Shown one piece after another: positions 1 through 8,136 of a DNA stretch of 11,956 nucleotides (position 1 is the first letter of the stretch; each line of letters starts with the position of its first letter). Source of the DNA: Anaerolineales bacterium (GTDB lineage Bacteria > Chloroflexota > Anaerolineae > Anaerolineales > Villigracilaceae); contig JAICRQ010000055.1 in the NCBI GenBank assembly GCA_025966435.1, forward strand, positions 1-11,956, read 5' to 3'. The notes beneath the pieces are model-generated. The model was not told where the DNA came from and searched no databases. It saw only the letters and a list, made by a program, of their open reading frames with translations. Both the position numbers and the translations under genes were made by a program.

Positions 1-1268
1 GTGGTGATCAGCTCGGTGACTTTCAAACCGCCGAGAGTTTCAGGGTTGGCATTGAGAATCATCTGTTCTCGCGTTTTACGATCGCCGGAAAAAGGCGTGT
101 CGATTCTGTCATAATAATGTTCGCCGACTTTTTCAAAGAGCATCTTGAGCAATTCCGTCGGCTTCTTGCCCGTGCTCACCATAAAGTCCAGGAAGTACAG
201 GTTAGCAAGAATGCCATCCCGCTCTGGGACGTTGCCGCGGAAGGCATACCCGCCGCTTTCTTCGCCGCCAATCATGGCATCTGTTTCTGTCATTTTGGGC
301 GCGACATATTTGAAGCCGACTCCCGTTTCATGGACCGGCACGTTGTACATCTTTCCGAGCTTGTTGAGCATGGTCGTTGTGGACAGCGTCTTGACAATAT
401 CACCGCGCTCGCCGCGTACCTCGAGCAAATACAGCGCCAGCAAGGCATAGACGCGCAACTGGTTGATGAACTCACCCTTTTCATCGCCGATGCCGCAACG
501 GTCGGCATCGCCATCGGTGATCAGCAACACATCTGCGTTATTCTCCACTGTTGCCTGAAGTCCCACATCAATGTTCGGGCGTATCGGTTCAGGCCGTATC
601 ATTTCCGGGAAGGAGGGGTTGCGCGTATTATGGATCTCAATCACGCGGGTCTTGCCGCCTTCCAGCAATCGCGGGAACCAGCCCGCGCCGTTTCCCCACA
701 TCGCGTCCACCATCACAGTGAAGCCGGCGTCCTTGATCTTCTGGAGGTCCACTAATTTCTTGAGGTTTTCAATATAGGGTTCAGAGGCATCGAACATGAC
801 GATCTTGCCGTCGCGAAGGCCTTCCTCTAAAGGGATGTGTTTCACCTCTTCAACCGAATCGGGGATCAACGCCTCGATTCTTTTCAAGCCTTCAGGGTCG
901 ATTGCGCCGCCTGTTTCATTCCGAACTTTGAATCCGTTATCGGTGGGGGGATTGTGTGAAGCTGTAATGTTGACCGCGCCGCCAGCCTTGTTGTGGACCA
1001 CCGCAAACGCAATGACAGGTGTAGGCGTGGCGCCGTCTGTAAGATAAACGTTGAAACCGTTTCCTGCCAGCACTTCTGCCGTTGTCGCTGCGAAATGTTC
1101 TGAGGCAAAACGTTTATCGTGCCCGACCACCACCCATTGACCCTCTCTGCCCTGTTCGAGTAAAAAGCTTGCAAAGCCCTGCGCCGCGCGTCGAACGTTA
1201 TCAAACGTATAATCCTCTGCGATCGCGCCGCGCCAGCCGTCCGTGCCGAATCCGATTTTATAGACCAT
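1..1268 (-). CDS. Phosphoglucomutase/phosphomannomutase (alpha-D-phosphohexomutase family), 3' end beyond window
   Basis: Cytoplasmic enzyme that interconverts hexose 1- and 6-phosphates through a phosphoserine, feeding glycolysis/glycogen and nucleotide-sugar synthesis. About 422 residues are visible without a stop. The N-terminus GFGTDGWRG (residues 6-14) is the family opening. TASHNP at 102-107 carries the catalytic Ser104. The metal loop DGDADR is at 252-257, and the sugar-recognition loop GGEESGG at 334-340. So domains 1-3 are complete, and most of the C-terminal phosphate-binding domain 4 lies left of position 1; family members run to roughly 450-480 residues. The ATG at 1268 is preceded by GAGGAG about 8 bases upstream and by a TATAAT promoter. 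It stands alone, divergent from the kinase at 1506. Family assignment is sure; glucose versus mannose preference cannot be read from these motifs. Confidence 0.93.
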   Translation of the reverse strand, partial: MVYKIGFGTDGWRGAIAEDYTFDNVRRAAQGFASFLLEQGREGQWVVVGHDKRFASEHFAATTAEVLAGNGFNVYLTDGATPTPVIAFAVVHNKAGGAVNITASHNPPTDNGFKVRNETGGAIDPEGLKRIEALIPDSVEEVKHIPLEEGLRDGKIVMFDASEPYIENLKKLVDLQKIKDAGFTVMVDAMWGNGAGWFPRLLEGGKTRVIEIHNTRNPSFPEMIRPEPIRPNIDVGLQATVENNADVLLITDGDADRCGIGDEKGEFINQLRVYALLALYLLEVRGERGDIVKTLSTTTMLNKLGKMYNVPVHETGVGFKYVAPKMTETDAMIGGEESGGYAFRGNVPERDGILANLYFLDFMVSTGKKPTELLKMLFEKVGEHYYDRIDTPFSGDRKTREQMILNANPETLGGLKVTELIT

Positions 1269-1302
1269 GAACAAACTCCTCCTCAGGAATAATACCGATG
1301 CG

Positions 1303-1331
1303 ATTATAAAGTAGAAGTCCGAGACTGCGAA
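1303..1331 (-). promoter_or_regulatory. Sigma70-like promoter of the phosphohexomutase gene
   Basis: On the minus strand there is a perfect -10 TATAAT (1303-1308) and a -35 TTCGCA (1326-1331, 4 of 6 to TTGACA), separated by 17 bases. The -10 lies 34 bases before the ATG at 1268. Hexamers and spacing were seen directly; activity is inferred. Confidence 0.5.
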
Positions 1332-1392
1332 GCATCTGAGAGTTCTGCCAGCTTGCGGTGCATGCTATTCACGCCGACAGTTCCTGCTGGTC

Positions 1393-1421
1393 TCGACAAA
1401 ACTGTTTGGCGCGCCTATACT
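1393..1421 (+). promoter_or_regulatory. Sigma70-like promoter of the deoxynucleoside kinase gene
   Basis: TCGACA (1393-1398) and TATACT (1416-1421) each match the consensus at 5 of 6 positions and are exactly 17 bases apart. Transcription would start near 1428 and give a leader of about 78 bases before the ATG at 1506. Nothing resembling a riboswitch was noticed in that leader. Confidence 0.5.
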
Positions 1422-1505
1422 ACCGCTGTTTGCTACCATCACAAGTTAAATGTCAGTAGATCACGAAACGACCGATCTTTGTGAGGTACTGGCAATGAGG
1501 CACAC

Positions 1506-2141
1506 ATGACAAAGCATCTCGTCGTTGTAGCGGGGAATATTGGCGTAGGAAAGACTTCGTTGACGGAACGGATCGGCGCACGGCTTGGCTGGTGGACGGG
1601 GTATGAATCCGTGGTGGATAACCCGTATCTGGCGGATTTTTATACCGATATGCATGCCTGGGCATTCCATTTACAAATCTTCTTCCTGGGGCATCGCGCC
1701 GATCAATATATGGAAGCCGCACGTGACCCGCGTTCTGCGATCCTCGATCGAAGCATTTATGAGGATTTTCATATCTTTGCACGTGCGCTCCATCAACTGG
1801 GCGATATGGCAGAGCGCGATTACCTTGCCTATCGCCGCTTATTTAACCTTGTGGTAGACAGTACGCCCCGCCCGAATTTGTTGATCTATCTAAAAGCGCC
1901 GGTCCATATTTTGATGGACCGCATCCGACGCCGGGCGCGCAATATGGAAACGGGCATCTCGCCCGAGTATTTGGCTTTGCTCGATTCCTTCTACGATGAC
2001 TGGCTGAGCGCATTCGACCTTTGCCCGGTGCTGACAATCCGCACCGATGACCTGGATTATGTTCACCAATCCAATCATCTCGACACGGTCATTGAGCGCA
2101 TCCAGGAGAAATTGACGGGCAAGGAAGTGATGGAGTTTTAG
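1506..2141 (+). CDS. Deoxynucleoside kinase (dNK family; dGuo/dAdo/dCyd kinase-like)
   Basis: A 211-residue cytoplasmic kinase that phosphorylates deoxynucleosides to dNMPs with a nucleoside triphosphate (salvage). The P-loop GNIGVGKTS is at 10-18. Glu34 and the VVDNPYL segment (36-42) match the base/sugar-binding start of the family. DRSIYED (81-87) is the diagnostic DRS motif, and the arginine-rich LID (RRRARNME, 141-148) closes over ATP. Length matches the bacterial dNK family (about 200-220). The ATG has GAGG a few bases upstream (aatgaggcacac). It is monocistronic or first in its unit: the next gene begins 159 bases later. Which base it prefers (purine or pyrimidine) cannot be decided by eye. 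Thymidylate kinase is an alternative, but the DRS motif and the VVDNPYL segment argue against it. Confidence 0.9.
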   Translation: MTKHLVVVAGNIGVGKTSLTERIGARLGWWTGYESVVDNPYLADFYTDMHAWAFHLQIFFLGHRADQYMEAARDPRSAILDRSIYEDFHIFARALHQLGDMAERDYLAYRRLFNLVVDSTPRPNLLIYLKAPVHILMDRIRRRARNMETGISPEYLALLDSFYDDWLSAFDLCPVLTIRTDDLDYVHQSNHLDTVIERIQEKLTGKEVMEF

Positions 2142-2287
2142 GTGTTACGCACTGTGAAGAGGTTTTCTCAGGCTAGTAAAATTCTGTACCAACCGCATCG
2201 TGAGGAACGGCAGTAACGCTACGGGTGTATTTCTAATATTTCCTTTACATTTGTGGGTATCGTTCAACGCCTGACGCCGCGAGCTTC

Positions 2288-2294
2288 AGAGGAG
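2288..2294 (+). promoter_or_regulatory. Ribosome binding site deciding the start of the first ABC permease
   Basis: AGAGGAG sits 6 bases before the ATG at 2301. The longer in-frame GTG start at 2253 has no Shine-Dalgarno and would add 16 residues unlike a permease N-terminus, so 2301 is preferred. Confidence 0.7.
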
Positions 2295-2300
2295 CATTGT

Positions 2301-3224
2301 ATGGACATTGTCAATCAAAGTCGGTTATGGTCCAGGATCAAGCCTGCTAAACCTACCCGTCAGCAGCAGGAAGCGCGTATCGGATTATTGTTTATTGCAC
2401 CATGGCTGATCGGCTTTGTTTTGCTGAAGGCTTTGCCGATCCTGGCGGCGTTTGGGTTGTCGCTTACCGATTTTAAGATGCTTACTCCGGAAGCTACCCA
2501 ATTCATCGGTTTAGAAAATTATGTTCGTTTATTGCGCGACCCTGTAGCTGGCGCAAATCTTTTTGAATCCATACGTTATTTTTTATTAACAATTCCACTG
2601 CAACTGGTTGTTGCACTTGTGCTGGCAGCTGTTTTCACAAGTGAACGACTCAAGAACAAACACTTTTCTCAGACACTGATTTTCATGACCAGTATCATTC
2701 CTGCCACGTCCGTTTTTTTTATTTTTCTCGGCTCGCTCCAATATGCCGAGCGATTGATTTTGACCCCGTTGAATTTGCCGCCAATTCAAGGCTTCGATTT
2801 ATTCCTGCCTTTCATGACCCTTTGGAGTATCGGTCCTGGTTTTTTGATTATGTACAGTGCGATGGTGAGTGTGCCGAAAGAAATCTATGAAGCGGCACGC
2901 GTGGATGGGGCGGGTCCCTTTACACGTTTTGTTTTGATCACGCTGCCCATGATTTCACCGGCTATCTTCTTTACACTGGTCATCAATCTGACCGGCGCGT
3001 TCGGCGGTGCTGTTCTTTTGGATCGCGGGTACATTTTGAATTTTAGTTTGTCGCCCATGGAAAGCTATATCAATGAAACGATGTTCCGGGAAACGGAGTT
3101 GGGCTACGCCAGCGCGCTGGCGTGGGTCACATTTACCGTGATGATGACGCTCACGATCCTGTTGTTCTGGTCCGCGAAACGCTGGGTATATTTCCCCGAA
3201 GAGGACGACGTCAATGAGATTTAA
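2301..3224 (+). CDS. Carbohydrate ABC transporter permease, MalF/UgpA type
   Basis: A 307-residue inner-membrane subunit of a CUT1-type sugar importer. An N-terminal cytoplasmic stretch rich in basic and Gln residues (to about 26) is followed by a first membrane segment (LLFIAPWLIGFVLL, 29-42), an extracytoplasmic region, and further membrane segments near 93-113, 127-145, 170-190, 215-235 and 280-300. The EAA loop that docks on the ATPase is clear: EAARVDGAGP at 197-206. With six predicted helices and about 300 residues it is a normal MalF-like subunit without the large MalF periplasmic domain. Its last 11 bases overlap the next permease gene, so the two are translationally coupled and form a heterodimer. 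No binding protein precedes it: the 159 bases upstream contain no ORF and no convincing promoter. Substrate is unknown; sugar or glycoside is inferred from the family. Confidence 0.9.
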   Translation: MDIVNQSRLWSRIKPAKPTRQQQEARIGLLFIAPWLIGFVLLKALPILAAFGLSLTDFKMLTPEATQFIGLENYVRLLRDPVAGANLFESIRYFLLTIPLQLVVALVLAAVFTSERLKNKHFSQTLIFMTSIIPATSVFFIFLGSLQYAERLILTPLNLPPIQGFDLFLPFMTLWSIGPGFLIMYSAMVSVPKEIYEAARVDGAGPFTRFVLITLPMISPAIFFTLVINLTGAFGGAVLLDRGYILNFSLSPMESYINETMFRETELGYASALAWVTFTVMMTLTILLFWSAKRWVYFPEEDDVNEI

Positions 3225-4293
3225 TCGCAAAACCGCACCTGGTCCGGATGCTTCCAGGCTTAGCTTGCGCCTCTGGGATTTTACCGGGACGGCGCTGTTC
3301 AACCTGTTTGTGCTCCTGTTCCTGGTCGCCTATCTATCTCCGCTGCCTTTTATGGTCATCTCTTCGCTGACCCCGCACGATCAGTTCCTAGATTCCAATG
3401 CCCCGATATTGCCGTCGAAGCGCGTAAAGTTCAACTATGAGGGAAAAGACCTGATTGTTTATCAGGTACCCACGGCGGAGGGAATCAAACACTGGGCTTT
3501 ATACAAGCCGTCGAGGCAATCCAGCCTGTTCATTGACCCTGAAAACCCGGAAGCAGGTCCAATTCTTTGGGAAGGAGCCTGGCGGACATTAAGAGCCAAC
3601 TACACCTTTGCGCCCACGCTGGACAACTTCAAAGACTTTTTTGCTGTGGCAAATATTCCTCTGTATTTTAAGAATACGATTATCGTTGCGCTGATCAGTG
3701 AAATCGCTGTGCTGGCGTCGTCCATCGCAGTGGCGTATGGATTATCGCGGTTTCGGATTCCGGGCCTGAAATATATTTTTTTCCTGCTGATTGCTACCAT
3801 CATGATTCCCAGCAACATCACGCTTGTGCCAACCTATTATTTATATAGCGGGCACATGCTGAACTGGATCGGCACCTGGCTGCCTTTGATCGCTCCTCAC
3901 TTTTTCGGAAGTGCCGTCTTGATCTTTCTGCTCCGTCAAAACTTCAAGAGCATCCCTCGCGATCTGGATGAGGCGGCGATGCTGGATGGAGCAGGTCCGT
4001 TGCGTATCCTGATTTCGGTGATTTTGCCGCAGTCGATTCCTGTGGTGGTAACCGTAGCATTGCTGCACTTCTTCTACATCTGGAATGAAACGCGGCTCTC
4101 GAGTCTGTATCTGGGGATCGCGCCTCACAAACAATTGATCTCCTTCGCGGTGCAGCGCAATCAAACCTACTTCTTTACGCCTGAGATATTAATGGTCGGC
4201 GCGCTGGTGGTGATGATTGTGCCTGTGATCGTCTTATTCCTCTCGCAGCGGTTCTTCATGCAGGATATGATCGTCACCCAGATCGAAAAATAA
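3214..4293 (+). CDS. Carbohydrate ABC transporter permease, MalG type, with enlarged first extracytoplasmic loop
   Basis: A 359-residue partner permease of the preceding gene, starting inside it (11-base overlap). The first membrane helix is at about 29-51. The MetI core begins at LDNFKDFF (136-143), with helices near 155-177, 186-206, 220-240 and 265-290 and a last one near the C-terminus. The EAA loop EAAMLDGAG is at 253-261. MalG-type subunits are usually about 275-300 residues. The excess comes from a hydrophilic stretch at about 69-130 between helix 1 and the core; it looks like a small beta-rich domain (FNYEGKDLIVYQVP, then KHWALYKPSR, then an acidic/Pro part). Since the frame is intact and the flanks are normal, this is a genuine insertion rather than an error. 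It should face outside, where a binding protein docks. Confidence 0.9.
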   Translation: MRFNRKTAPGPDASRLSLRLWDFTGTALFNLFVLLFLVAYLSPLPFMVISSLTPHDQFLDSNAPILPSKRVKFNYEGKDLIVYQVPTAEGIKHWALYKPSRQSSLFIDPENPEAGPILWEGAWRTLRANYTFAPTLDNFKDFFAVANIPLYFKNTIIVALISEIAVLASSIAVAYGLSRFRIPGLKYIFFLLIATIMIPSNITLVPTYYLYSGHMLNWIGTWLPLIAPHFFGSAVLIFLLRQNFKSIPRDLDEAAMLDGAGPLRILISVILPQSIPVVVTVALLHFFYIWNETRLSSLYLGIAPHKQLISFAVQRNQTYFFTPEILMVGALVVMIVPVIVLFLSQRFFMQDMIVTQIEK

Positions 4294-4297
4294 TAGG

Positions 4298-5593
4298 ATG
4301 AAGCCAGTTCGCACGATTGTTCTCATCTGGTTTTCATGGGCACTCATCGTTTTGTGTTTTCAAGCCTGGGCAACTGCGCGGATTGACCCCAAGTATCCTG
4401 ACCGTGCCCAGGAATGGACAACCGAATTTACAGAGGAGGGTTATCAAGAGGGGCATGTGTATTTGCTCGAGCCGTTCATGAACAACCAGGTGGCGTGGGA
4501 TTCGGAATACTATCTTGCCATTGCAATTGGCGGATATGATGATCCGCGCTCTCCCCACCTCACTCCAACGGGCGTAACGACATCCGTTGCAAACGATCCA
4601 GGAGCAGAATCGAACTCAAACTTTCGCGACAGCATTTCCTTAAGCTATGCCTTCTTCCCTTTTTACCCGCTGATGATTCGCTTCTTTTCCTATCCATTGC
4701 AAATCCTCGGGATGAATCCGATTGCCACCGCCACACTCGCAGGTGTAATCGTTTCTGCTCTGGGGGTGCTGCTTGGGATGCTTTCGCTCTACGATCTCAC
4801 ACGCGATACCCTCGGTGAGGATGGAGCGTTGCGCGCCGCGTTTTACTTGATCATTTTTCCCACCGGCTTTTTCCTGATCCAGGTGTATACCGAGGGATTA
4901 TTTGTAGGTCTGGCGTTCTCTTGTCTGGCGATGCTTAAGCGGAAGCAATGGCTTCTGGCCGCGCTATTAGGTGTTGCTGCAACGCTGACCCGTGCAGTGG
5001 GAGTGACTCTCGCCATCCCGATGGCGATCACTTGGATCCGGATGGGTGATTGGGTAGATATCGATCTGGAATGGCGGCAGATCTTTCACAGAGGTACTGC
5101 GCTCCGCCCATTAGGGCGCGCTCTGTTAGCGTTCTCCCCGCTAATCGCTTTTGGGATCTGGAAGTTTTCCTATCTGGGGCTGGCATTTGATTACATCGAA
5201 TCGAATTATTTCGGGCGGGGCTTTCTGTCGTTGGGCTTCGCTTTTTTTGTTTGGGCAGAAGCCTTTCGAACGATGCTAAGTGGCACGAATCCGCAGTATA
5301 CGGCGTATTACCTCACCGAATTCTTAGGGTTGGCAATTGGGATGATTGCCTGCATCGCAACGATCAGAACTCATCCTGAGATTGGATGGTTCAGCCTTGC
5401 TGTCGTACTGATCTCCTGGGGGAGTGGACCAGCGCAAGGAATTCATCGCTATGTCCTCGGTGCACCAGCAGTATTTATTACGCTGGCTCGCTGGGGAGCA
5501 AACCCGGTTTTCGACCGGACCTGGACAATCTTAAGCATTTTGTTGATGGGCGCGCTGGCGATGCTCTTTGCATTCGATATGTGGGTCGCGTAA
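4298..5593 (+). CDS. PIG-V/Gpi18-like integral membrane mannosyltransferase (GT-C fold)
   Basis: A 431-residue polytopic membrane protein. Helix 1 is at about 7-26; a long extracytoplasmic loop (27-115) follows; then many hydrophobic segments to the C-terminus. Family-like signatures are WDSEYYLAIA (67-76, with the GT-C-type acidic Asp68 in the first loop), AFFPFYPLMIR (118-128) and FPTGFFLIQVYTEGLF (187-202, comparable to the Y-S/T-E-x-LF motif of PIG-V proteins). Eukaryotic PIG-V adds mannose to GPI from dolichol-P-mannose. Bacterial homologues are thought to glycosylate cell-surface lipids, polymers or proteins using polyprenyl-P sugars. The ATG is 4 bases after the permease stop with only a weak AGG, which suggests coupling to the ABC unit. 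Sugar and acceptor are unknown, and a broader GT-C (ArnT/PMT-like) label is the fallback. Confidence 0.75.
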   Translation: MKPVRTIVLIWFSWALIVLCFQAWATARIDPKYPDRAQEWTTEFTEEGYQEGHVYLLEPFMNNQVAWDSEYYLAIAIGGYDDPRSPHLTPTGVTTSVANDPGAESNSNFRDSISLSYAFFPFYPLMIRFFSYPLQILGMNPIATATLAGVIVSALGVLLGMLSLYDLTRDTLGEDGALRAAFYLIIFPTGFFLIQVYTEGLFVGLAFSCLAMLKRKQWLLAALLGVAATLTRAVGVTLAIPMAITWIRMGDWVDIDLEWRQIFHRGTALRPLGRALLAFSPLIAFGIWKFSYLGLAFDYIESNYFGRGFLSLGFAFFVWAEAFRTMLSGTNPQYTAYYLTEFLGLAIGMIACIATIRTHPEIGWFSLAVVLISWGSGPAQGIHRYVLGAPAVFITLARWGANPVFDRTWTILSILLMGALAMLFAFDMWVA

Positions 5594-5655
5594 AGCCCTT
5601 TATTCGTGTAAAATAGGTTTACAAATCCACTGTCAATTCATCACAAATTAGGTCA

Positions 5656-6891
5656 ATGTCTGTAAACCTACTTGCCCGCATTCCATTTTTTACAAACTTG
5701 CCCGAAAGCGAACTCGACCGCTTGATGCAAGAAATGGATGTTGTTAATCTGAATTCGGGCGACATCCTATTCCATGAAGGCGATCCCGGGGAACATCTTT
5801 ATGTGGTGGTCGAGGGGGATCTGGAGATTTTGCTTGCGCCGGATACGGATAATGAACTGATTCTCAATATGGTTCACGCAGGGGAATACATCGGGGAAAT
5901 GAGTTTGCTCCAGCCCGGAGGACTTCGTACAGCGAGCGCCCGCGCGCAGGGGAATGTTGCCCTGCTGAGCTTGAATCGCGACCAGTTCAAAAATCTTCTC
6001 GAACGCAATCCTCGCTTGTCCACTGCCATGGTCGGTGTGCTGAGCCAGCGGCTGGATAACACCAACGCTGCCACCTTCCGCGATCTCACAGAAAAGAATC
6101 GTCAATTGCAAAAAGCCTTCGACGAGCTCAAGGCGGCGCAGGAGCAATTGATCGAGAAGGAGCGCCTCGAACGGGAGCTCAAGGTCGCCGCCGACATCCA
6201 GATGTCCATCCTGCCGGATGTTTTGCCAGTGCACGACAGGTTTGATTTCGGCGGACGCATCCTCCCGGCCCGGCAAGTGGGCGGTGATTTCTATGACGTG
6301 TTCCCTCTCGGCGATAACAAGATCGGCGTCCTGATCGGTGATGTTGCCGATAAAGGTGTTCCTTCTGCCATTTTTATGGCTCGCGCCCACGCCCTGATCA
6401 TTGCCGAGGCAGATAGCGTGAGCTCTCCAGGTGTCGTTTTACGGAAGGCGAATAAACACATTACCCGCCTCGAAAAATCCACGCAGTTTGTTACTGCTCT
6501 CTATGGCGTTCTGGACACGGAGACCGGTGAATTTTCTTATGCCCGCGCGGGTCACGAACCGCCCCTGTTGATGCACGAGCATGGGGATGTCCATCGCCTG
6601 CCCCACAAGCCCGGAATGGCGCTGGGGTTATGGGAAAATATTGCCCTTGATGAATACAGTTTGTTCCTGCCAAAAGGGTCCTTGCTTGTGATGTTCACCG
6701 ATGGCATGACGGACTGCCGCAACCCAAAAGGCGAACCCTTCGGGCTGGAGCGTGTCCGTTTGACGATGGCGGAGCTGTGGAATACCTCGGCGCAATCGAG
6801 CTGTGACCAGCTCTTTGACAAGCTCATGGTGTATCAAAGCGGCTCCAAGCAGGATGACGATGTAACACTGGTTGCAGTCCATGCGAAATAG
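5656..6891 (+). CDS. Cyclic-nucleotide-binding domain / coiled coil / SpoIIE (PP2C-type) serine phosphatase
   Basis: A 411-residue soluble signalling protein. Residues 8-130 form a Crp-like cNMP-binding domain: IPFFTNLPESELDRL at the start, GDILFHEGDPG (35-45), and the phosphate-binding cassette GEYIGEMSLL...GGLRTASA (76-95), with Glu81 and Arg91 retained, so ligand binding is plausible. Residues 140-185 are a charged heptad linker ending AADIQMSILP, typical of RsbU-like phosphatases. The SpoIIE domain (about 195-410) keeps the metal aspartates: GGDFYD (209-214), GDVADKG (228-234), FTDG (347-350) and DDDVT (400-404). RsbU/SpoIIE enzymes dephosphorylate anti-sigma-factor antagonists in partner-switching; no anti-sigma or STAS gene is adjacent here. 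It starts 62 bases after the mannosyltransferase with only a weak TTAGG, and is followed at once by a terminator. Confidence 0.93.
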   Translation: MSVNLLARIPFFTNLPESELDRLMQEMDVVNLNSGDILFHEGDPGEHLYVVVEGDLEILLAPDTDNELILNMVHAGEYIGEMSLLQPGGLRTASARAQGNVALLSLNRDQFKNLLERNPRLSTAMVGVLSQRLDNTNAATFRDLTEKNRQLQKAFDELKAAQEQLIEKERLERELKVAADIQMSILPDVLPVHDRFDFGGRILPARQVGGDFYDVFPLGDNKIGVLIGDVADKGVPSAIFMARAHALIIAEADSVSSPGVVLRKANKHITRLEKSTQFVTALYGVLDTETGEFSYARAGHEPPLLMHEHGDVHRLPHKPGMALGLWENIALDEYSLFLPKGSLLVMFTDGMTDCRNPKGEPFGLERVRLTMAELWNTSAQSSCDQLFDKLMVYQSGSKQDDDVTLVAVHAK

Positions 6892-6924
6892 ATAAGACCG
6901 GATTCAAAATCCGGTCTTATTTTT
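6892..6924 (+). terminator. Strong intrinsic terminator after the SpoIIE phosphatase gene
   Basis: A perfect 13-bp stem (6892-6904 with 6908-6920) with a CAA loop begins at the base after the stop codon and runs into TTATTTTTG. It ends plus-strand transcription before the convergent gene that finishes at 6963. On the minus strand the following bases (TATCTATTTC) are less U-rich, so it may work weakly in both directions. Confidence 0.9.
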
Positions 6925-6962
6925 GTAAGTAGTGCAACACCATGGTGTCGCGTTACACAACT

Positions 6963-8105
6963 CTAAGCCCCATCCAACGCCTGCTTGATATCCTCTACCA
7001 GATCGTCCTTATTCTCGATCCCCACTGAGAGCCGTACCAGCCCGGGGTCCACATCAAGCTGCGAGCCCGCGACGGAGAGATGGGTCATCGCAGCAGGGAC
7101 CTCGATCAAAGACTCCACCCCACCAAGTGACTCAGCAAGAGTGAAGATCTTTGTACCTTCCGCGACCCGAATCGCTGCCTCACGTCCGCCTTTCATAATA
7201 AAGGAAATCATTCCGCCGCCGTTTTTCATTTGGTGCCTGGCGATCTTCTGCTGGGGATGACTGTCCTGGAATGGATAAAAAATCTTTTCGACCCGGGGAT
7301 GTTCTTCCAGCAACTCAACGATCGCGATGGCATTTTCATAGTGCCTGTCCATGCGGATGGGCAGGGTCTTGATGCCGCGCAGGACGAGGAAACAGTCCAT
7401 CGGTCCCGGCACCGCTCCGACAGCGTTCTGCAGGAACGCCAGCTTTTCTGCGAGCTCTTTGTCTTTCACAATGATGGCGCCGCCGACCACATCAGAATGA
7501 CCGCCGAGATACTTTGTCATGGAATGGACGACGATATCCGCACCAAGTTCGAGTGGGCGCTGTAAATACGGCGTCGCGAATGTGTTATCCACAACCAGCA
7601 AGGGACGGTTTTCGTGTGCGTGCACAATCTCGGCGACTGCGCGAATGTCGGTGATGCGCAGGTACGGATTTGTAGGAGTCTCCAGCCAGACCAGGCGCGT
7701 CGATGGCGTCATGGCTTCCGCGACAGATTCGGGATCGGTAGTATCGGAAAAGGTAAAATCCAGTTTGAAGCGCCGCAGGACTTTGTCGAAGAGACGAAAC
7801 GTCCCGCCGTAGACGTCGTTGCCTGCCAGCACATGGTCATCCGAATTGAGAAGGCGAAGAACGGTATCTGTCGCGGCGAGCCCGGAGGCAAATGCCAGCC
7901 CGTACGTTCCGCCTTCCAATGCCGCGAGGCAATCCTGGAGCGCCTTACGGGTCGGGTTCTGGGTGCGGGAGTATTCATATCCCTGGCGCGGCTGGGCAAC
8001 CCCATCCTGCATATAGGTGGAAGTAAAATAGACGGGCATCATCACCGCGCCATTGTTCGGATCCGGCTCCTGCCCGGCGTGGATCGCAAGTGTTTCAAAT
8101 TTCAT
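6963..8105 (-). CDS. Cys/Met metabolism PLP enzyme: cystathionine gamma-synthase / gamma-lyase type
   Basis: A 380-residue fold-type I PLP enzyme of transsulfuration. Gamma-synthase joins an activated homoserine to cysteine; gamma-lyase splits cystathionine. Seen: TLAIHAG near the N-terminus (5-11); YEYSRTQNPT (43-52), whose Tyr45 and Arg47 bind the cofactor phosphate of the neighbouring subunit; SGLAA (74-78); Tyr99; VVDNTFATPYLQRP (171-184) with Asp173 for the pyridine nitrogen; and SMTKYLGGHSD (195-205) with Schiff-base Lys198. The C-terminal SLGGVESLIEVP block is also complete, so length and active site are normal. The ATG has AGGAG 5-6 bases upstream. It is a single-gene unit, divergent from the PIG-L gene and convergent with the phosphatase. 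Motifs do not separate synthase from lyase or O-acetylhomoserine sulfhydrylase, although the length favours the first two. Confidence 0.93.
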   Translation of the reverse strand: MKFETLAIHAGQEPDPNNGAVMMPVYFTSTYMQDGVAQPRQGYEYSRTQNPTRKALQDCLAALEGGTYGLAFASGLAATDTVLRLLNSDDHVLAGNDVYGGTFRLFDKVLRRFKLDFTFSDTTDPESVAEAMTPSTRLVWLETPTNPYLRITDIRAVAEIVHAHENRPLLVVDNTFATPYLQRPLELGADIVVHSMTKYLGGHSDVVGGAIIVKDKELAEKLAFLQNAVGAVPGPMDCFLVLRGIKTLPIRMDRHYENAIAIVELLEEHPRVEKIFYPFQDSHPQQKIARHQMKNGGGMISFIMKGGREAAIRVAEGTKIFTLAESLGGVESLIEVPAAMTHLSVAGSQLDVDPGLVRLSVGIENKDDLVEDIKQALDGA

Positions 8106-8120
8106 TCACTCTCCTGTAAT

Positions 8121-8132
8121 TTTTGGCCAAAA
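8121..8132. promoter_or_regulatory. 12-bp perfect palindrome in the PLP-enzyme leader (operator candidate)
   Basis: TTTTGGCCAAAA is a perfect palindrome in the leader of the minus-strand gene, between its -10 (8157-8162) and its RBS. It is too short to be an effective terminator, and its symmetric form suits a dimeric repressor. No known regulator box is recognised. Confidence 0.35.
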
Positions 8133-8136
8133 TGAG

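Noticed and set aside
117..755. Plus-strand frame of 212 codons
   Set aside because: It is antisense to the phosphohexomutase gene, whose minus-strand frame shows all catalytic motifs. The plus-strand translation resembles no family.
2253..2300. GTG start extending the first permease by 16 residues
   Set aside because: There is no Shine-Dalgarno before it, while AGAGGAG sits at ideal spacing before the ATG at 2301.
2142..2300. Promoter for the ABC permease unit (TAAAAT at 2177-2182)
   Set aside because: No acceptable -35 lies at 16-18 bases, so it was not annotated; the unit may depend on an activator or read-through from the kinase gene.
5767..6390. Long minus-strand frame (207 codons)
   Set aside because: It is antisense to the cNMP/SpoIIE gene, where domain motifs run through the whole plus-strand frame.
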